NCBI RefSeq assembly: GCF_003344625.1
Contig: NZ_QPKJ02000001.1
Location: forward strand, 62,001-126,000
Source of the DNA: Solirubrobacter deserti
GTDB lineage: Bacteria; Actinomycetota; Thermoleophilia; Solirubrobacterales; Solirubrobacteraceae
DNA length: 64,000 nt
Direction of reading: 5' to 3'
The position numbers were made by a program, and so were the translations under genes. Under the pieces are notes generated by a model. It had not been told where the DNA came from and ran no database searches. It worked only from the letters and a program-made list of their open reading frames with translations. How positions within the stretch are numbered: position 1 is the first letter of the stretch; every line of letters begins with the position of its first letter. Below are positions 20,173-30,977 of the stretch, one piece after another.

Positions 20173-21021
20173 TCAGAGGCCGCGCGCGGGGTCGACGTTT
20201 GCGCCCCGCACGACGACCTCGAAGTGCAGGTGCGGGCCGGTCGCGAAGCCGGTCGCACCGACGAGCCCGACCCGCTCACCGGCGCTCACCGCCTCACCGG
20301 GGGAGACGGTCGCCCGCGAGAGGTGCGCGTAGCGCGTCTTCCAACCGCCGTGGTCGACGGTGACGACGAGGCCCCAGCCGGTCGCGAACCCCGCGTACGT
20401 GACCCGGCCGGACGCGGCGGCGCGGACCGTGGTGCCGGCCGGCGCGGGGAAGTCGAGCCCCGCGTGGAAGCTGTTGCCGCGCGGGCCGTAGCGGTCGCCG
20501 ATCGGCGCGGCGATCGGCATCCGTAGCGGCGGGGTCGCCGGCCCGGGACGCCGGAGGACGGCCATGGTGGCCGGTCCCGCGACGCCGTCGGCGGGCAGGC
20601 CCGCATAGATCTGCACGCGCCGGACGGCCGCCGCCGTGCGCGCGCCGAACCCGCCGTCGACCGGGCCGCCCGGGAAGCCTTTGACCGCGAGCGCGAACTG
20701 CAGCGCCGCGACGTCCCAGCCGCTGTGGCCGGGCCGTAGTGGCCGGCTGCCGATGGGATGGCGGCCGAGCGCGCCGAGCGCGCGGCGGGTGCGCGGGCCG
20801 ACGACGCCGTCCGCGCTCAGCCCGCGCCGCGCCTGGAAGCGCCGCAGCGCCGCCGCCGTCGCGGGCCCGGAGACGCCGTCGACCGTGCCCGAGTACACGC
20901 CGTGGTGGCGCAGCGCGACCTGCAGCGCGGCGACACGGGGGCTCGCGGCGGACGCGCTCGCCGGCACGACGAGCAGCAGCGCCGCGGCCAGCACCACCCA
21001 TGTGCGGAACAGTCGGGACAA
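20173..21021 (-). CDS. Peptidoglycan-binding and M23 (LytM) family endopeptidase
   Basis: This 282-residue secreted protein has a signal peptide (residues 1-26). Two peptidoglycan_binding_1 repeats follow (ALQVALRHHGVYSGTVDG ... and ALQFALAVKGFPGGPVDG ...). The C-terminal M23 domain has zinc ligands HAGLD and HLHFEV (HxH) plus a central YAHLS. Family members cleave peptide cross-bridges in the cell wall or activate amidases. It lies 58 bases upstream of the Kelch gene on the same strand. Confidence 0.92.
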   Translation of the reverse strand: MSRLFRTWVVLAAALLLVVPASASAASPRVAALQVALRHHGVYSGTVDGVSGPATAAALRRFQARRGLSADGVVGPRTRRALGALGRHPIGSRPLRPGHSGWDVAALQFALAVKGFPGGPVDGGFGARTAAAVRRVQIYAGLPADGVAGPATMAVLRRPGPATPPLRMPIAAPIGDRYGPRGNSFHAGLDFPAPAGTTVRAAASGRVTYAGFATGWGLVVTVDHGGWKTRYAHLSRATVSPGEAVSAGERVGLVGATGFATGPHLHFEVVVRGANVDPARGL

Positions 21022-21057
21022 CGCGCGAATGTTCGCGCACTGACAACCAATTTCCTG

Positions 21058-21690
21058 CTATTTCGCTGCCTCGAAGCGATTCTCGCCCGGGATGCGCCGC
21101 ACCGATCCCCAGCCCCAGCGCGCCCAGACCACGAGCAGCGCCGCCCCGGCCGCTGACCCGAGCGAGTCCGCGGCGAGGTCGCCGACCGTGTCGGTGTTGT
21201 CGATCTGCAGGCTCGAGCCGAGGGTCCGGTCGGAGAAGTACTCCCACAGCTCCCACAGCCCGCCCAGCGCCACTCCGAGCGCGAACGTGATGATCGCGAT
21301 CCCCGCGTAGTGGCGGCCGTGCGTCTCGTCCCGCGGGTCCGGCACGACGTCGAGCCGCGCGAGGACGATGTACAGCGTCGGGGCGAAGAAGAACGGGAGC
21401 GAGAAGTGCACGATGTTGTCGAACCACGGCAGCGTGTCGTAGAACCCGAGCGCCTCACCCCAGGCCTGCAGCGTGAGCGCCAGCACGAGGAACAGGTCGT
21501 AGGCGCGGGGGAGCAGCACCGGCCGCACGAGCCACGCGAGCGCGGCGGCGCCGCCGAGGAGCGTGGCGGCGAAGGAGTCACCCAGAGCGGCGAAGATGGC
21601 CGCGCCGGCAACCAGGGTCCAGCGCAGGAGGTCGATCGGGTCGCGCACCCATGGGTGCCAGTCGCCGAGCAGGAGTCGTCGTGTGGCCAC
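21058..21690 (-). CDS. DUF2238-like polytopic membrane protein
   Basis: This 210-residue protein has six to seven hydrophobic segments. It carries the conserved family features WFDNIVHF, GGLWELWEYFSD and DTVGDLAADSLGS, as in YjdF/DUF2238 proteins. Function is unknown. It lies 10 bases after the P450 stop on the same strand, so it may belong to the tail of the long minus-strand array. Confidence 0.75.
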   Translation of the reverse strand: MATRRLLLGDWHPWVRDPIDLLRWTLVAGAAIFAALGDSFAATLLGGAAALAWLVRPVLLPRAYDLFLVLALTLQAWGEALGFYDTLPWFDNIVHFSLPFFFAPTLYIVLARLDVVPDPRDETHGRHYAGIAIITFALGVALGGLWELWEYFSDRTLGSSLQIDNTDTVGDLAADSLGSAAGAALLVVWARWGWGSVRRIPGENRFEAAK

Positions 21691-21700
21691 GACGCAGTCA

Positions 21701-22972
21701 CTACCCGCCGACGCGCGCGGAGGCGATCACGCGGGTGCCGTGGCGAGGCGAGAAGGTGACGTTGCGGCGGGCGATGCCCTCGGCGCCGCGGGCGGCGGGG
21801 CGCAGGTCGAACCGCGCCAGCACCTCCGCGAGCACGACGCGCATCTCCAGCTCGGCGAAGGGCGCGCCGATGCAGCGGCGCACGCCGCCGCCGAACGGGA
21901 TCCACGTGTAGGTGGAGGGAGGACTCGACTCAAAGCGCTCGGGCCGGAATGCGTACGGGTCCGGGTACTCCTCGGCGCGGGTGTGGGTGAGCCACATGGC
22001 GGGCGTGACGTCCGTGCCCGCCGGCAGCGACAGCCCGTCCGCCTCCAGCGGGACCGCCAATCGGCGGCCGGCGAGGGGCACGACCGGCCGTAGGCGCAGC
22101 GACTCGCTCACGACGGCGCGCAGGTACGCCTCGTCGCCGCCGCGGGCGCGCTCGAGCACGTCAGGGTGCCGGACGAGCAGGTCGAGCGCCCACGCCAGAC
22201 CGGTCGCCGTGGTCTCGTGGCCGGCGAGCAGCAGCGTCATGAGCTGGTCGCGGATCTCCTCGTCCGCCATGCCGCTGCCGTCCTCGAAGCGGGCCTGGAC
22301 GAGCAGCGAACAGATGTCCTGCCCCGGCGCCTGCCGCCGCGCGGCGATCTCCTCGAGCAGGAGGCCGTTGAGGTCGCGCGCCATCTGGTGCAGCCGCTCC
22401 AGCGGCGCCGTCCGGCCGAACAGCACCTGGACCTGCAAGGACATCGACGTCGTCGCCGCCAGCAGCTCTCCGAGCAGCTGGTGCAGCCGCGCGCGGCGCG
22501 CCGGATCCTCGACGCCGAAGACGGCCTGGAGGATGACGTCGAGCGTGATCGACTGCATCGACCCGTGGACCGAGAACGCGCGGCCGACGGGCCAGGACGC
22601 CAGCGCCCGCTCGGTCGCCTCGCGCATGATCGGCTCGTACGCGCGCATCCGGTCCCCGCGGAACGGCGGCAGCATCACCTTCCGGCGCGAAAGGTGCTCA
22701 TCGCCCTCCAGCAGCAACAGCGACCGTGCGCCGACCAGCGGCTTGAGCGTGATCTGCCGCCCCGGCGGCATCCGGTGCCCGCGCTCGCCGTACAGCGCCC
22801 GCAGCACGTCCGGGTGCGAGACGATCACCAGCGGCGTCTTGAAGCCGCGGAACATGACCTGGAACGCGTCGCCGTAACGGCGCCGGTTGTCCTCGAGAAA
22901 GCGGATCGGCCGCGCGAGCCAGCGCGCGGTCTGCCAAGCAGCCGACTCAGTCGGTCCGGGAACGGCGGTCAT
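21701..22972 (-). CDS. Cytochrome P450
   Basis: This 423-residue soluble P450 has the I-helix oxygen-activation motif AGHETT (250-255), the K-helix ExxR at E290-R293, and the heme-binding loop FGGGVRRC with the thiolate C367. The overall pattern resembles CYP110-like bacterial P450s. It needs separate ferredoxin and reductase partners, none of which are encoded adjacently. Its ATG overlaps the amidase stop (ATGA), so it is coupled to the last part of the monooxygenase array. The substrate is unknown. Confidence 0.93.
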   Translation of the reverse strand: MTAVPGPTESAAWQTARWLARPIRFLEDNRRRYGDAFQVMFRGFKTPLVIVSHPDVLRALYGERGHRMPPGRQITLKPLVGARSLLLLEGDEHLSRRKVMLPPFRGDRMRAYEPIMREATERALASWPVGRAFSVHGSMQSITLDVILQAVFGVEDPARRARLHQLLGELLAATTSMSLQVQVLFGRTAPLERLHQMARDLNGLLLEEIAARRQAPGQDICSLLVQARFEDGSGMADEEIRDQLMTLLLAGHETTATGLAWALDLLVRHPDVLERARGGDEAYLRAVVSESLRLRPVVPLAGRRLAVPLEADGLSLPAGTDVTPAMWLTHTRAEEYPDPYAFRPERFESSPPSTYTWIPFGGGVRRCIGAPFAELEMRVVLAEVLARFDLRPAARGAEGIARRNVTFSPRHGTRVIASARVGG

Positions 22973-24084
22973 GGAGCAACGTAGCCTCCCAGAGCCCGCT
23001 GCAGGACACCACCGGCAGCCAGCGCGACCTCATCCTCCCACGGCCGCGCCGCGACCTGCACGCCGATCGGCAGCCCGTCCGCGCTCGCGCCGCAGCGCAC
23101 GGTCGCCGCCGGCCACCCGGTCAGATTGTGCACGTTCGTGTAGTGGGTCCGGTCGGGCGCACCGGTCAGCGCGCCGTGCAGCGGCGCCGGATCCGGGAAC
23201 ACGGGGGAGAGCAGCAGGTCGCACGTCTCGCCGAAGCGCCGCCACTGCTCGCGGAACGCGTCCCAGCGCCGCAGCACGTCGTAGCCCACGGCACCGTCGC
23301 CGTAGGACTTCCAGATGGCCACCGTGAGTTCGTGGCCGCCGCGTGGGATCGACACCGGCTCCGCGCCCAGCACCTCGGCCGCCGCGCGCACCACGCTCGC
23401 GGTCTCCGCAGACACGTCGTCGTCCAGCCACAGGCCCACGCGAAGCGACGGCGCTTTCCTAAAGAGGGACTGTCCCTCTTTAGGAAAGTCAGGCATGCCT
23501 AAACCGGGCCGGGGGCGGTCCTCGATGATCGACAGCACCAGCGCGACGTCCGCGACCGACCGTGCCAGCACGCCGACCTGCGTCCGCGGGTCGCTCATCG
23601 CCGCGATCGGTCCGAGGTCGTCCACGACCCCGTCCACCGGCACCCGGCCCGCGGTCGGCTTCAGCGCCGCGAGCCCGCAGAAGTGCGCGGGCAGCCGGAC
23701 CGAGGCGCCCGAGTCCGACCCGAGCCCGAACCGCGACTCGCCGCTCGCGACCGCCGCCGCCTCACCGCCGGAAGACCCACCGACCGTGCGCGACCGGTCG
23801 TACGGGTTCGACGTGCGCCCGAACACGTCGTTGACGGTCTCGATCCCGCCGCCGTAGGGCGGGAGGTTCGTCTTGCCGATCAGCTCCGCGCCGGCGTCGA
23901 GCAACCGCGCGACGGCCGGCGCCGTCCGCGACGACACCGGCGCGTTCGCGTGGACCCCCAAAGACAGCGGCCAGCCCGCGACCTCGATGTTGTCCTTGAC
24001 CGAGAACGGGACGCCCGACAGCGGGCCCGGCCGCGGCGGACCGGGCTCACGTCGAGAAACGAAGGCATTAGTCACAATCGGCAC
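22969..24084 (-). pseudogene. Amidase-signature hydrolase, 5' truncated and carrying an in-frame palindromic element
   Basis: The 371-residue frame keeps the catalytic Lys (FSVKDN) and both serines (GGSSGGEAA and GSDSGASVRLPA) of the amidase family. It lacks the N-terminal 50-60 residues that precede NAFV in relatives. Immediately upstream of the GTG lies a 35-bp palindrome in which an in-frame TAG closes the frame. A second copy sits inside the gene and is translated as FPKEGQSLFRKA, without breaking the frame. The gene may still make a shortened enzyme or be decaying. It follows groEL and is coupled to the P450. Confidence 0.72.
23454..23488. repeat. 35-bp palindromic element, copy 1 (in frame inside the amidase gene)
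   Basis: Perfect 17-base arms CTTTCCTAAAGAGGGAC flank a single central T. A 3' tail (23489-23507) containing the palindrome AGGCATGCCT is 15/19 identical to the tail of copy 2. The insertion keeps the amidase frame open and lies in the region before LRVGLW. It looks like a small mobile palindromic repeat (RPE/REP-like). Confidence 0.9.
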
Positions 24085-24085
24085 G

Positions 24086-24120
24086 CTTTCCTAAAGAGGG
24101 ACAGTCCCTCTTTAGGAAAG
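24086..24120. repeat. 35-bp palindromic element, copy 2 (groEL-amidase junction)
   Basis: It has the same 17-base arms as copy 1 with a central A instead of T, and the same 3' tail in degenerate form (24121-24139). The tail supplies the groEL stop codon (24131-24133), and the palindrome abuts the amidase GTG. The two copies are direct repeats 632 bp apart. It could also act as a transcriptional attenuator hairpin between groEL and the amidase. Confidence 0.9.
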
Positions 24121-24130
24121 TGAGGCTTGT

Positions 24131-25783
<1,653 letters not shown>

Positions 25784-25798
25784 CTATGTCCTCCGAGC

Positions 25799-26827
25799 TC
25801 AGGCCGGGACGAGAATCCCGCGGCCCTGCAGCCGTCCGTTGTCCAGATCCGCCATCGCGTCGTTGATGGCGTCGAGCGGGTACTGCGAGGTGTGCAGCTT
25901 GACCTTGCCCTGCGCGGTCAGGGTCATCAGGTCCTGTAGGTCGACGTAGGTCCCGACGAGGTTCCCGATGAAGGAGATCTCGCGCGAGATGATGTCGATC
26001 GTCGGCACGTTGATGTTCTCTCCGTAGCCGATCACGTAGTAGAAGCCGCCGTCCATCACCATCTCGACGCCGTCCTCGATCGCGCCCTTCTCACCGACGA
26101 AGTCGATGATCGCGTCGGCGCCCATCCCGTCGGTCAGCTCGCGCACGAGCTCCCGCTGCGAGCCGTCCACCTTCACGGTGTGGTCGGCGCCCGTCTCGCG
26201 CGCCAGCTCGAGCGCCTGCTCGGACGGGTCGATGACGATGATCTCGGTCGGCGTGTAGGCCTTCAGGCACTGAATGCCGATGTGGCCGAGCCCGCCGGCG
26301 CCGATCACCACGGCCTTCGTGCCCGCGCCCAGCACGGGGATCGCCTTCTTGACGGCATGGATCGCCGTCAACCCCGCGTCCGCCAGCGCCGCGATGTCCG
26401 TCGGGTGCAGCGACGGATCGAGCTTGATGACGGAGCGAGCGCTCGTGTGCAGGAACTGCGCGAAGCCACCGTCGCGCCCGATGCCCGGGAACTCGCCGTT
26501 GACGCAGTGCATGTCGTCGCCCTTGCGGCACGGCCGGCACAGCCCGCACGAGATGAACGGGTGGACGATCACGGTGTCGCCGACCTCGACGTTGGTCACG
26601 CCGGAGCCCACCTCGTGGATCCAGCCCGCGTTCTCGTGCCCGGGCACGTACGGCAGCGCCACGCCCGACTTCTCCGCCCACTGGCCTTCCTGGATGTGCA
26701 GGTCGGTGCGGCACAGCCCCGCGGCGCCGATCCTGACGATCACGTCGTAGGGACCCACGATCTTCGGCTCGTCGATCTCCTCGACCTTCAACGCCTCGTG
26801 GTAGTTGTGCAGACGCGCGGCAATCAT
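25799..26827 (-). CDS. adh1: Zinc-dependent NAD(P) alcohol dehydrogenase of the monooxygenase operon
   Basis: This 342-residue medium-chain dehydrogenase has catalytic zinc ligands C39 and H64 (GHENAG), structural zinc cysteines C94, C97, C100 and C108, and the Rossmann motif GAGGLG (176-181). In prm/mim operons this enzyme oxidises the alcohol formed by the monooxygenase, for example 2-propanol to acetone. ATG 26827 is chosen because it overlaps the stop of the DUF59 gene (ATGA) and matches the family N-terminus MIAARLHNYHEALK. Confidence 0.93.
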   Translation of the reverse strand: MIAARLHNYHEALKVEEIDEPKIVGPYDVIVRIGAAGLCRTDLHIQEGQWAEKSGVALPYVPGHENAGWIHEVGSGVTNVEVGDTVIVHPFISCGLCRPCRKGDDMHCVNGEFPGIGRDGGFAQFLHTSARSVIKLDPSLHPTDIAALADAGLTAIHAVKKAIPVLGAGTKAVVIGAGGLGHIGIQCLKAYTPTEIIVIDPSEQALELARETGADHTVKVDGSQRELVRELTDGMGADAIIDFVGEKGAIEDGVEMVMDGGFYYVIGYGENINVPTIDIISREISFIGNLVGTYVDLQDLMTLTAQGKVKLHTSQYPLDAINDAMADLDNGRLQGRGILVPA

Positions 26828-27465
26828 GCGGCAGCTTCCTCCCCGTATCGAACTCGCAGCAGATCGCGGCACAGATGGCCGTTGGTCTCCAGGGACAGCG
26901 CGGTCATCGACGCCATCCGCCGGAAGCGCACATCGGTCGCGTCGACCGGCACGCCGTCGCCGGTGACGAACGGCGCGGCCTCGTCGGACGCGTCGATCCC
27001 GAGCGCCCGCCGCAGCTCACGGCAGCGGTCGGCCTCCGGCCCGTGCAGGTCGCCCAGCCGTCGCGGCACCTCGGACAGCAACCGCGACTGCCGGGCGAGC
27101 AACGCCTTGCGCTGAAACAGCGCGCGCAGTGCGTCCAGCTCCCCGCGCGTCTCCCCGGGAAACGCGTCGCTGAACGATCCGCCGGCGTTGACGGTGGCGT
27201 TGATCTCGGCCCCCGTGTAGTGATCCTCGAGCACGACGTCCACGGACGTCACGCCCTCCAGTCGCCACAGCGCGCGGGAGGCGTCCGCGGCCATCAGGAA
27301 CGCGAAGTTGGGCGCGCACTGGGGCGTCGGCAACCGGAGGCGGACCGCCACGGAACCACCGTCCACGGCCACGGAGCCGACGAAGCCGAGCGTGGTGATC
27401 GGCTCGTCGAGCTCCGGGTCGTAGACCGTCCCGAGCGCCTCGAGGACTCGGGGGCGCGTGATCAT
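26824..27465 (-). CDS. DUF59/MIP18-family metal-sulfur cluster assembly-like protein
   Basis: The 213-residue protein begins with a MIP18/PaaD-like domain (RVLEALGTVYDPELDEPITT). It includes the family cysteine (TPQCAPNFAFLMAADA), followed by an Arg-rich C-terminal extension of about 110 residues. DUF59 proteins assist Fe-S or di-iron centre assembly, and the gene recurs in prm/mim operons between the amidohydrolase and adh. It overlaps both neighbours by four bases. A role in maturing the di-iron hydroxylase or the reductase is inferred. Confidence 0.82.
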   Translation of the reverse strand: MITRPRVLEALGTVYDPELDEPITTLGFVGSVAVDGGSVAVRLRLPTPQCAPNFAFLMAADASRALWRLEGVTSVDVVLEDHYTGAEINATVNAGGSFSDAFPGETRGELDALRALFQRKALLARQSRLLSEVPRRLGDLHGPEADRCRELRRALGIDASDEAAPFVTGDGVPVDATDVRFRRMASMTALSLETNGHLCRDLLRVRYGEEAAA

Positions 27466-28514
27466 GGGTGAACCGCGACCGCGCTCTCTTCGCGCGCCGG
27501 CTCCTCCGGCGGCACCGGGATCCGGTACTCCTCGGGGACCTCGATGTCGTAGAGCTTCGCCGCGTTGAGGCCGAGGATCTTCTTCTTGCCCTCGACGCCG
27601 AGCCGCGGGAAGTCCGAGAACGCCTCGTCGTCGGGCATCTCCCAGTCGACGAAGCCCTCGATCTGCCACTTCGGCTCCCAGATCGCGTAGTCGGAGCCGA
27701 ACAGCATCTTGTCCTCGCCGACCCAGAACAGCAGCTCGCCCATGACCTTCGCGAAGAACTTCGGGCGCGCGTGCATCAGGCCGCCGATCACCACCGACAG
27801 GCCCGCGTAGACGTTGGGCTCCTGCGTCGCCATGAAGCAGAAGTCCTCGATCCGCGGCAGGCCGACGTGCTCGACGATGAAGTTCAGCTCGCCGTTGTAG
27901 TCGGTCGCGACGTGGTCGACGTCGGACACGTCGAAGGAGTCCTTGTCCAGCGGCCAGATCGTCGGGCCCTTGTGGACGTGGATGTTCTTGATGCCGAGCT
28001 CGACGCACTTGTCGAAGAACGGCCGCGCTTCGGGGTCGGTCAGCTTCCAGCCGCGCGAGCCGTTGTTCCACTCGGCGGTGTAGAGCTTGAGCCCCTTGAT
28101 GCCGTACTTGGCGTGATCGGCCTCGAGCTGCTCCAGGCCGGCCTCGCCGTCACGCGGGTCAAAGCGCCCGTTGACCATGAGCTTGCCCGGGAAGCGGTCC
28201 AGCAGCGACCCGTTCTGCTCGATGTCGTTGAAGCCGGTCGTGTACCACTCCTTCAGGTACGTCGACTGGAAGATCGCCCGGTCGACGTAGCCCTCGGTGA
28301 ACACGTCCTTCTCGAAGTCCTCGACCGAGTACTTCTGGAAGTGCTCGAGCGTCCAGTGCGTGTCCGCCGGCCCGAGGCCCTGATAGGCGTGGAAGCACTC
28401 GATCCAGCCCTTGGCGAACTCCTCCTGGCCCTTCACCCAGTTCGCCGGCGAGGCGTCCCAGAAGTGCAGGTGGCTGTCGACGATGAAGTACTTCTCCCCG
28501 TCCTTCTCGTACAT
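27462..28514 (-). CDS. Amidohydrolase-2 family protein of the monooxygenase operon
   Basis: This 350-residue TIM-barrel metal-dependent hydrolase has the N-terminal metal motif DSHLHFWD, central histidines (NIHVHKG, VEHVGLP) and the C-terminal aspartate in LFGSDYAIWEP. The homologue occupies the same position after the coupling protein in prm/mim loci, but its reaction is not established. It lies 15 bases after prmD. Confidence 0.87.
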   Translation of the reverse strand: MYEKDGEKYFIVDSHLHFWDASPANWVKGQEEFAKGWIECFHAYQGLGPADTHWTLEHFQKYSVEDFEKDVFTEGYVDRAIFQSTYLKEWYTTGFNDIEQNGSLLDRFPGKLMVNGRFDPRDGEAGLEQLEADHAKYGIKGLKLYTAEWNNGSRGWKLTDPEARPFFDKCVELGIKNIHVHKGPTIWPLDKDSFDVSDVDHVATDYNGELNFIVEHVGLPRIEDFCFMATQEPNVYAGLSVVIGGLMHARPKFFAKVMGELLFWVGEDKMLFGSDYAIWEPKWQIEGFVDWEMPDDEAFSDFPRLGVEGKKKILGLNAAKLYDIEVPEEYRIPVPPEEPAREESAVAVHP

Positions 28515-28529
28515 CCGCTCTCCTCCGTC

Positions 28530-28874
28530 CTACTCGACGACTTGGAGGTCGAAGTCGATGTACTCGGCCGCGTCCTCCGGATTGGCGAACAGCAACACGC
28601 GATCGTCGAGGACAACCATACGCCCATAGTGCGTGGACATGATCTCTTCGAAGTCGTCGTTGCCGAAGTCGTCCCAGCCGAGGGCCTCGGCGATCTCCTC
28701 GTAGTCGAAGTCGATCTTGTTGACGCCGTCGACGCGGATCATCGACGGCAGCTCCGTGACGGTCACGTTGTCCTTGTCGCGCATGACGTTCGCGACCACG
28801 TAGCCGACCTGGTTGTTCATCAACGTCACGCCCGCCTTGTTGGACGGCGTGGCGTCCGCTTGGAAGTGCGTCAT
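28530..28874 (-). CDS. prmD: Monooxygenase coupling/effector protein, MmoB/DmpM family
   Basis: This 114-residue cofactorless regulatory subunit has the family pattern [20 protein letters not shown] and [20 protein letters not shown]. It binds the hydroxylase and gates oxygen and substrate entry. It sits 3 bases after the beta-subunit gene. Confidence 0.92.
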   Translation of the reverse strand: MTHFQADATPSNKAGVTLMNNQVGYVVANVMRDKDNVTVTELPSMIRVDGVNKIDFDYEEIAEALGWDDFGNDDFEEIMSTHYGRMVVLDDRVLLFANPEDAAEYIDFDLQVVE

Positions 28875-28877
28875 GCG

Positions 28878-29960
28878 CTAGGCCTCCAGTCCGATGTCCG
28901 CCAGCAGCGCCTGCTGACGCGCCTTCGAGCGCTCGAGCGAGTCCTCGAAGCGCACGACCTTCTCCGAGATCTGCGACCAGATCGGCTGCAGCGTGCGGGC
29001 GGCGTTCTCCGCCGCCGCGTTCCACGTCGACAGCCACTGGCGCAGCTGCGCCTGGTTCGCCGCGCCGTGCTCGGCGTCGTCGGTGAGCATCCGGAACAGC
29101 ACGCGCGCGCCGCGCTGCTCGCGGGCGGCGTCGGACTCTCCGGCGCCCATGATCGTCGGCGTGACGAAGTCGCCGTGCAGCGCCGCGACCTGCATCACGA
29201 AGCCCGACCGGAACAGCTCCCCCAGCATCGGCTCGAACACGACCGAGGTGGCGAACCACTGCTCGGCCCAGTCGCGGGTGGCGGTGAGCTGCTCGACGAA
29301 CTCGCGCGTCGGCTGCCAGACCGGATCCTCCTGCCAGGTCTGCCGGTGGATCGAGCCGTCGAAGCCGTCGATCTCCTCGCTCAGCGCGAGGTTGTAGAGG
29401 ATCAGGTCCTGCGCGAAGCGCAGCTTGTGGACGGCGCCGACCGCCATCGCGTTGTTGATCATGTTCGTCGGCGCGTCGCGCTGCGCGGGCGTGTAGACGT
29501 GCAGCCCGATGCCGTGCTCGGCGTGCGCCCACGCGAACACGTGCCGCTCGAGCACCTTCACCCACGCGGGGTCGAAGGCCGCGTACACGCCCGCGGTGCG
29601 GCCGTGCTCGATGTTCTGCGAGATCTGGCGGACGACGTTCGCGTTGTTGCGATAGATCGTCTGCTCCCACTCCTCGTTCGGGTCGAGGAACTGGTGCCAG
29701 TTCGAGGACTTGAGTGCGGTCCACTCCTGCGGGTAGCCGCCGACACCGTTCGCGAACTCGTACACCCAGCCCTGGGAGAGGTGGCGGGCGGGGTCGGGCT
29801 GGACGTCGACCGTGACGTCCTCATAGACCGTCGCGCGCCGCTTGCGCGGAGTGAAGTAGTTGTAGCTCCGGCTCTGCCAGGACGGGAACTCCTTGGCGCC
29901 CGCCTCGGCGTCCGTGAACGCAGGCTTGGGGACGCTGCGTTCCTTGACCTCTGTGGCCAT
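28878..29960 (-). CDS. prmC: Propane/acetone-phenol monooxygenase hydroxylase beta (small) subunit
   Basis: This 360-residue subunit is related to the di-iron alpha subunit but lacks its metal-binding EXXH pairs, as normal for the family. Typical segments include YNYFTPRKRRATVYEDVTVD and VQPDPARHLSQGW near the N-terminus. It forms the (alpha-beta)2 hydroxylase with PrmA. It lies 9 bases after the reductase gene and 3 bases before the coupling protein gene. Confidence 0.93.
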   Translation of the reverse strand: MATEVKERSVPKPAFTDAEAGAKEFPSWQSRSYNYFTPRKRRATVYEDVTVDVQPDPARHLSQGWVYEFANGVGGYPQEWTALKSSNWHQFLDPNEEWEQTIYRNNANVVRQISQNIEHGRTAGVYAAFDPAWVKVLERHVFAWAHAEHGIGLHVYTPAQRDAPTNMINNAMAVGAVHKLRFAQDLILYNLALSEEIDGFDGSIHRQTWQEDPVWQPTREFVEQLTATRDWAEQWFATSVVFEPMLGELFRSGFVMQVAALHGDFVTPTIMGAGESDAAREQRGARVLFRMLTDDAEHGAANQAQLRQWLSTWNAAAENAARTLQPIWSQISEKVVRFEDSLERSKARQQALLADIGLEA

Positions 29961-29969
29961 CCGGCCTCC

Positions 29970-30968
29970 TCACTGGTCCGCGGTGGTGGTGAACTTGTCG
30001 TAGTAGATGTGCGCCTCGGGCACGCCCTTGGCCTCCAGCAGCGCGATGGCCGCCTCGACCATCGGCGGCGGGCCGCAGACGTAGGCGTCGACCTCGGCGA
30101 TGTCGCCCTCCAGGCGGGAGACGACATCGGTGATCAGCCCGCACTCGCCCCTCCAGCCGTTGCTGTTCTCGCTGCAGGCGGGCACGAAGCCGCATTCGAG
30201 CGAGGCCAGCTCGTCCAGCTGGAACAGGTCGGCCTCGGTGCGCGCGCCGTAGTAGTAGGCCCGAGCGCGCTCGGACCCGCTCTCACGCAGGGAGCGCAGC
30301 AGGGAGAGGATCGGCGCCATGCCCGCGCCGCCGCCGATGAACAGCAGCCGGCGCGGGGAGCTGGGGCGCAGGGTGAAGACGCCGTAGGGGCCGGTGACGT
30401 TGAGCTCGTCCCCCGGCCGGATCGAGCCGTCCGCGAGCTGGCCGCTGAACCTGCCGCCCTCGTAGTGCTTGATCATGAACTCGAGCGTGTCCGGGTCCGT
30501 GTTGGCCATCGAGAACGAGCGGTGCAGCTCGGTGCCCGGGATCTGGATGTCCACGTACTGGCCGGGCTTGAACTCGAAGGGCTCGGACGGCTTGAGCGTG
30601 AGCGAGTAGATGTCGGAGGTGAGCTTGGCCACCGACACCACCGACGTGGAAATCGTCCGCGGCGGCACGCCACCGTGGATGATCTCCTCGTCGTAGTTGA
30701 TGAGCTCGATCTCGAGGTCCGAGTAGGGGTGGGCGCGGCACAGCAGCGTCCACCCCTCGGCCTCCTCGAAGTCGGGGAGCGCGAACGTCGAGTAGCGGTC
30801 CAGATCGACCTCGCCGTCGAGGATGAACGACTTGCACGCCGAGCACTGACCCTCCTTGCAGCCGTGCATCAGCATGATGCCCTGCTGGAAGGCGGCGTTG
30901 AGGATGGTCTCTTCCTCGTCGACCTCGATCTCGATGCCGACGGGCTCGAAGCGCACGGTGTGCTTCAT
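29970..30968 (-). CDS. prmB: Monooxygenase NADH reductase (2Fe-2S plus FAD)
   Basis: This 332-residue protein has an N-terminal plant-type ferredoxin domain with cysteines C37, C42, C45 and C77. The FAD-binding domain includes the RSFSMAN motif, and the NAD domain has GGGAGMAPILSLLR and the C-terminal CGPPPMVEAA. It transfers electrons from NADH to the di-iron hydroxylase. The operon order alpha-reductase-beta-coupling protein is the group 5 (propane/2-propanol, acetone-phenol) soluble di-iron monooxygenase order. Confidence 0.94.
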   Translation of the reverse strand: MKHTVRFEPVGIEIEVDEEETILNAAFQQGIMLMHGCKEGQCSACKSFILDGEVDLDRYSTFALPDFEEAEGWTLLCRAHPYSDLEIELINYDEEIIHGGVPPRTISTSVVSVAKLTSDIYSLTLKPSEPFEFKPGQYVDIQIPGTELHRSFSMANTDPDTLEFMIKHYEGGRFSGQLADGSIRPGDELNVTGPYGVFTLRPSSPRRLLFIGGGAGMAPILSLLRSLRESGSERARAYYYGARTEADLFQLDELASLECGFVPACSENSNGWRGECGLITDVVSRLEGDIAEVDAYVCGPPPMVEAAIALLEAKGVPEAHIYYDKFTTTADQ

Positions 30969-30977
30969 CGCTGATCC

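Noticed and set aside
27468..30974. A 1168-codon plus-strand open frame opposite the monooxygenase operon
   Set aside because: It is the antisense of prmB, prmC, prmD and the amidohydrolase. The composition (Arg/Asp/Val/Leu repeats) is the typical artefact of high-GC coding DNA, with no recognisable domain.
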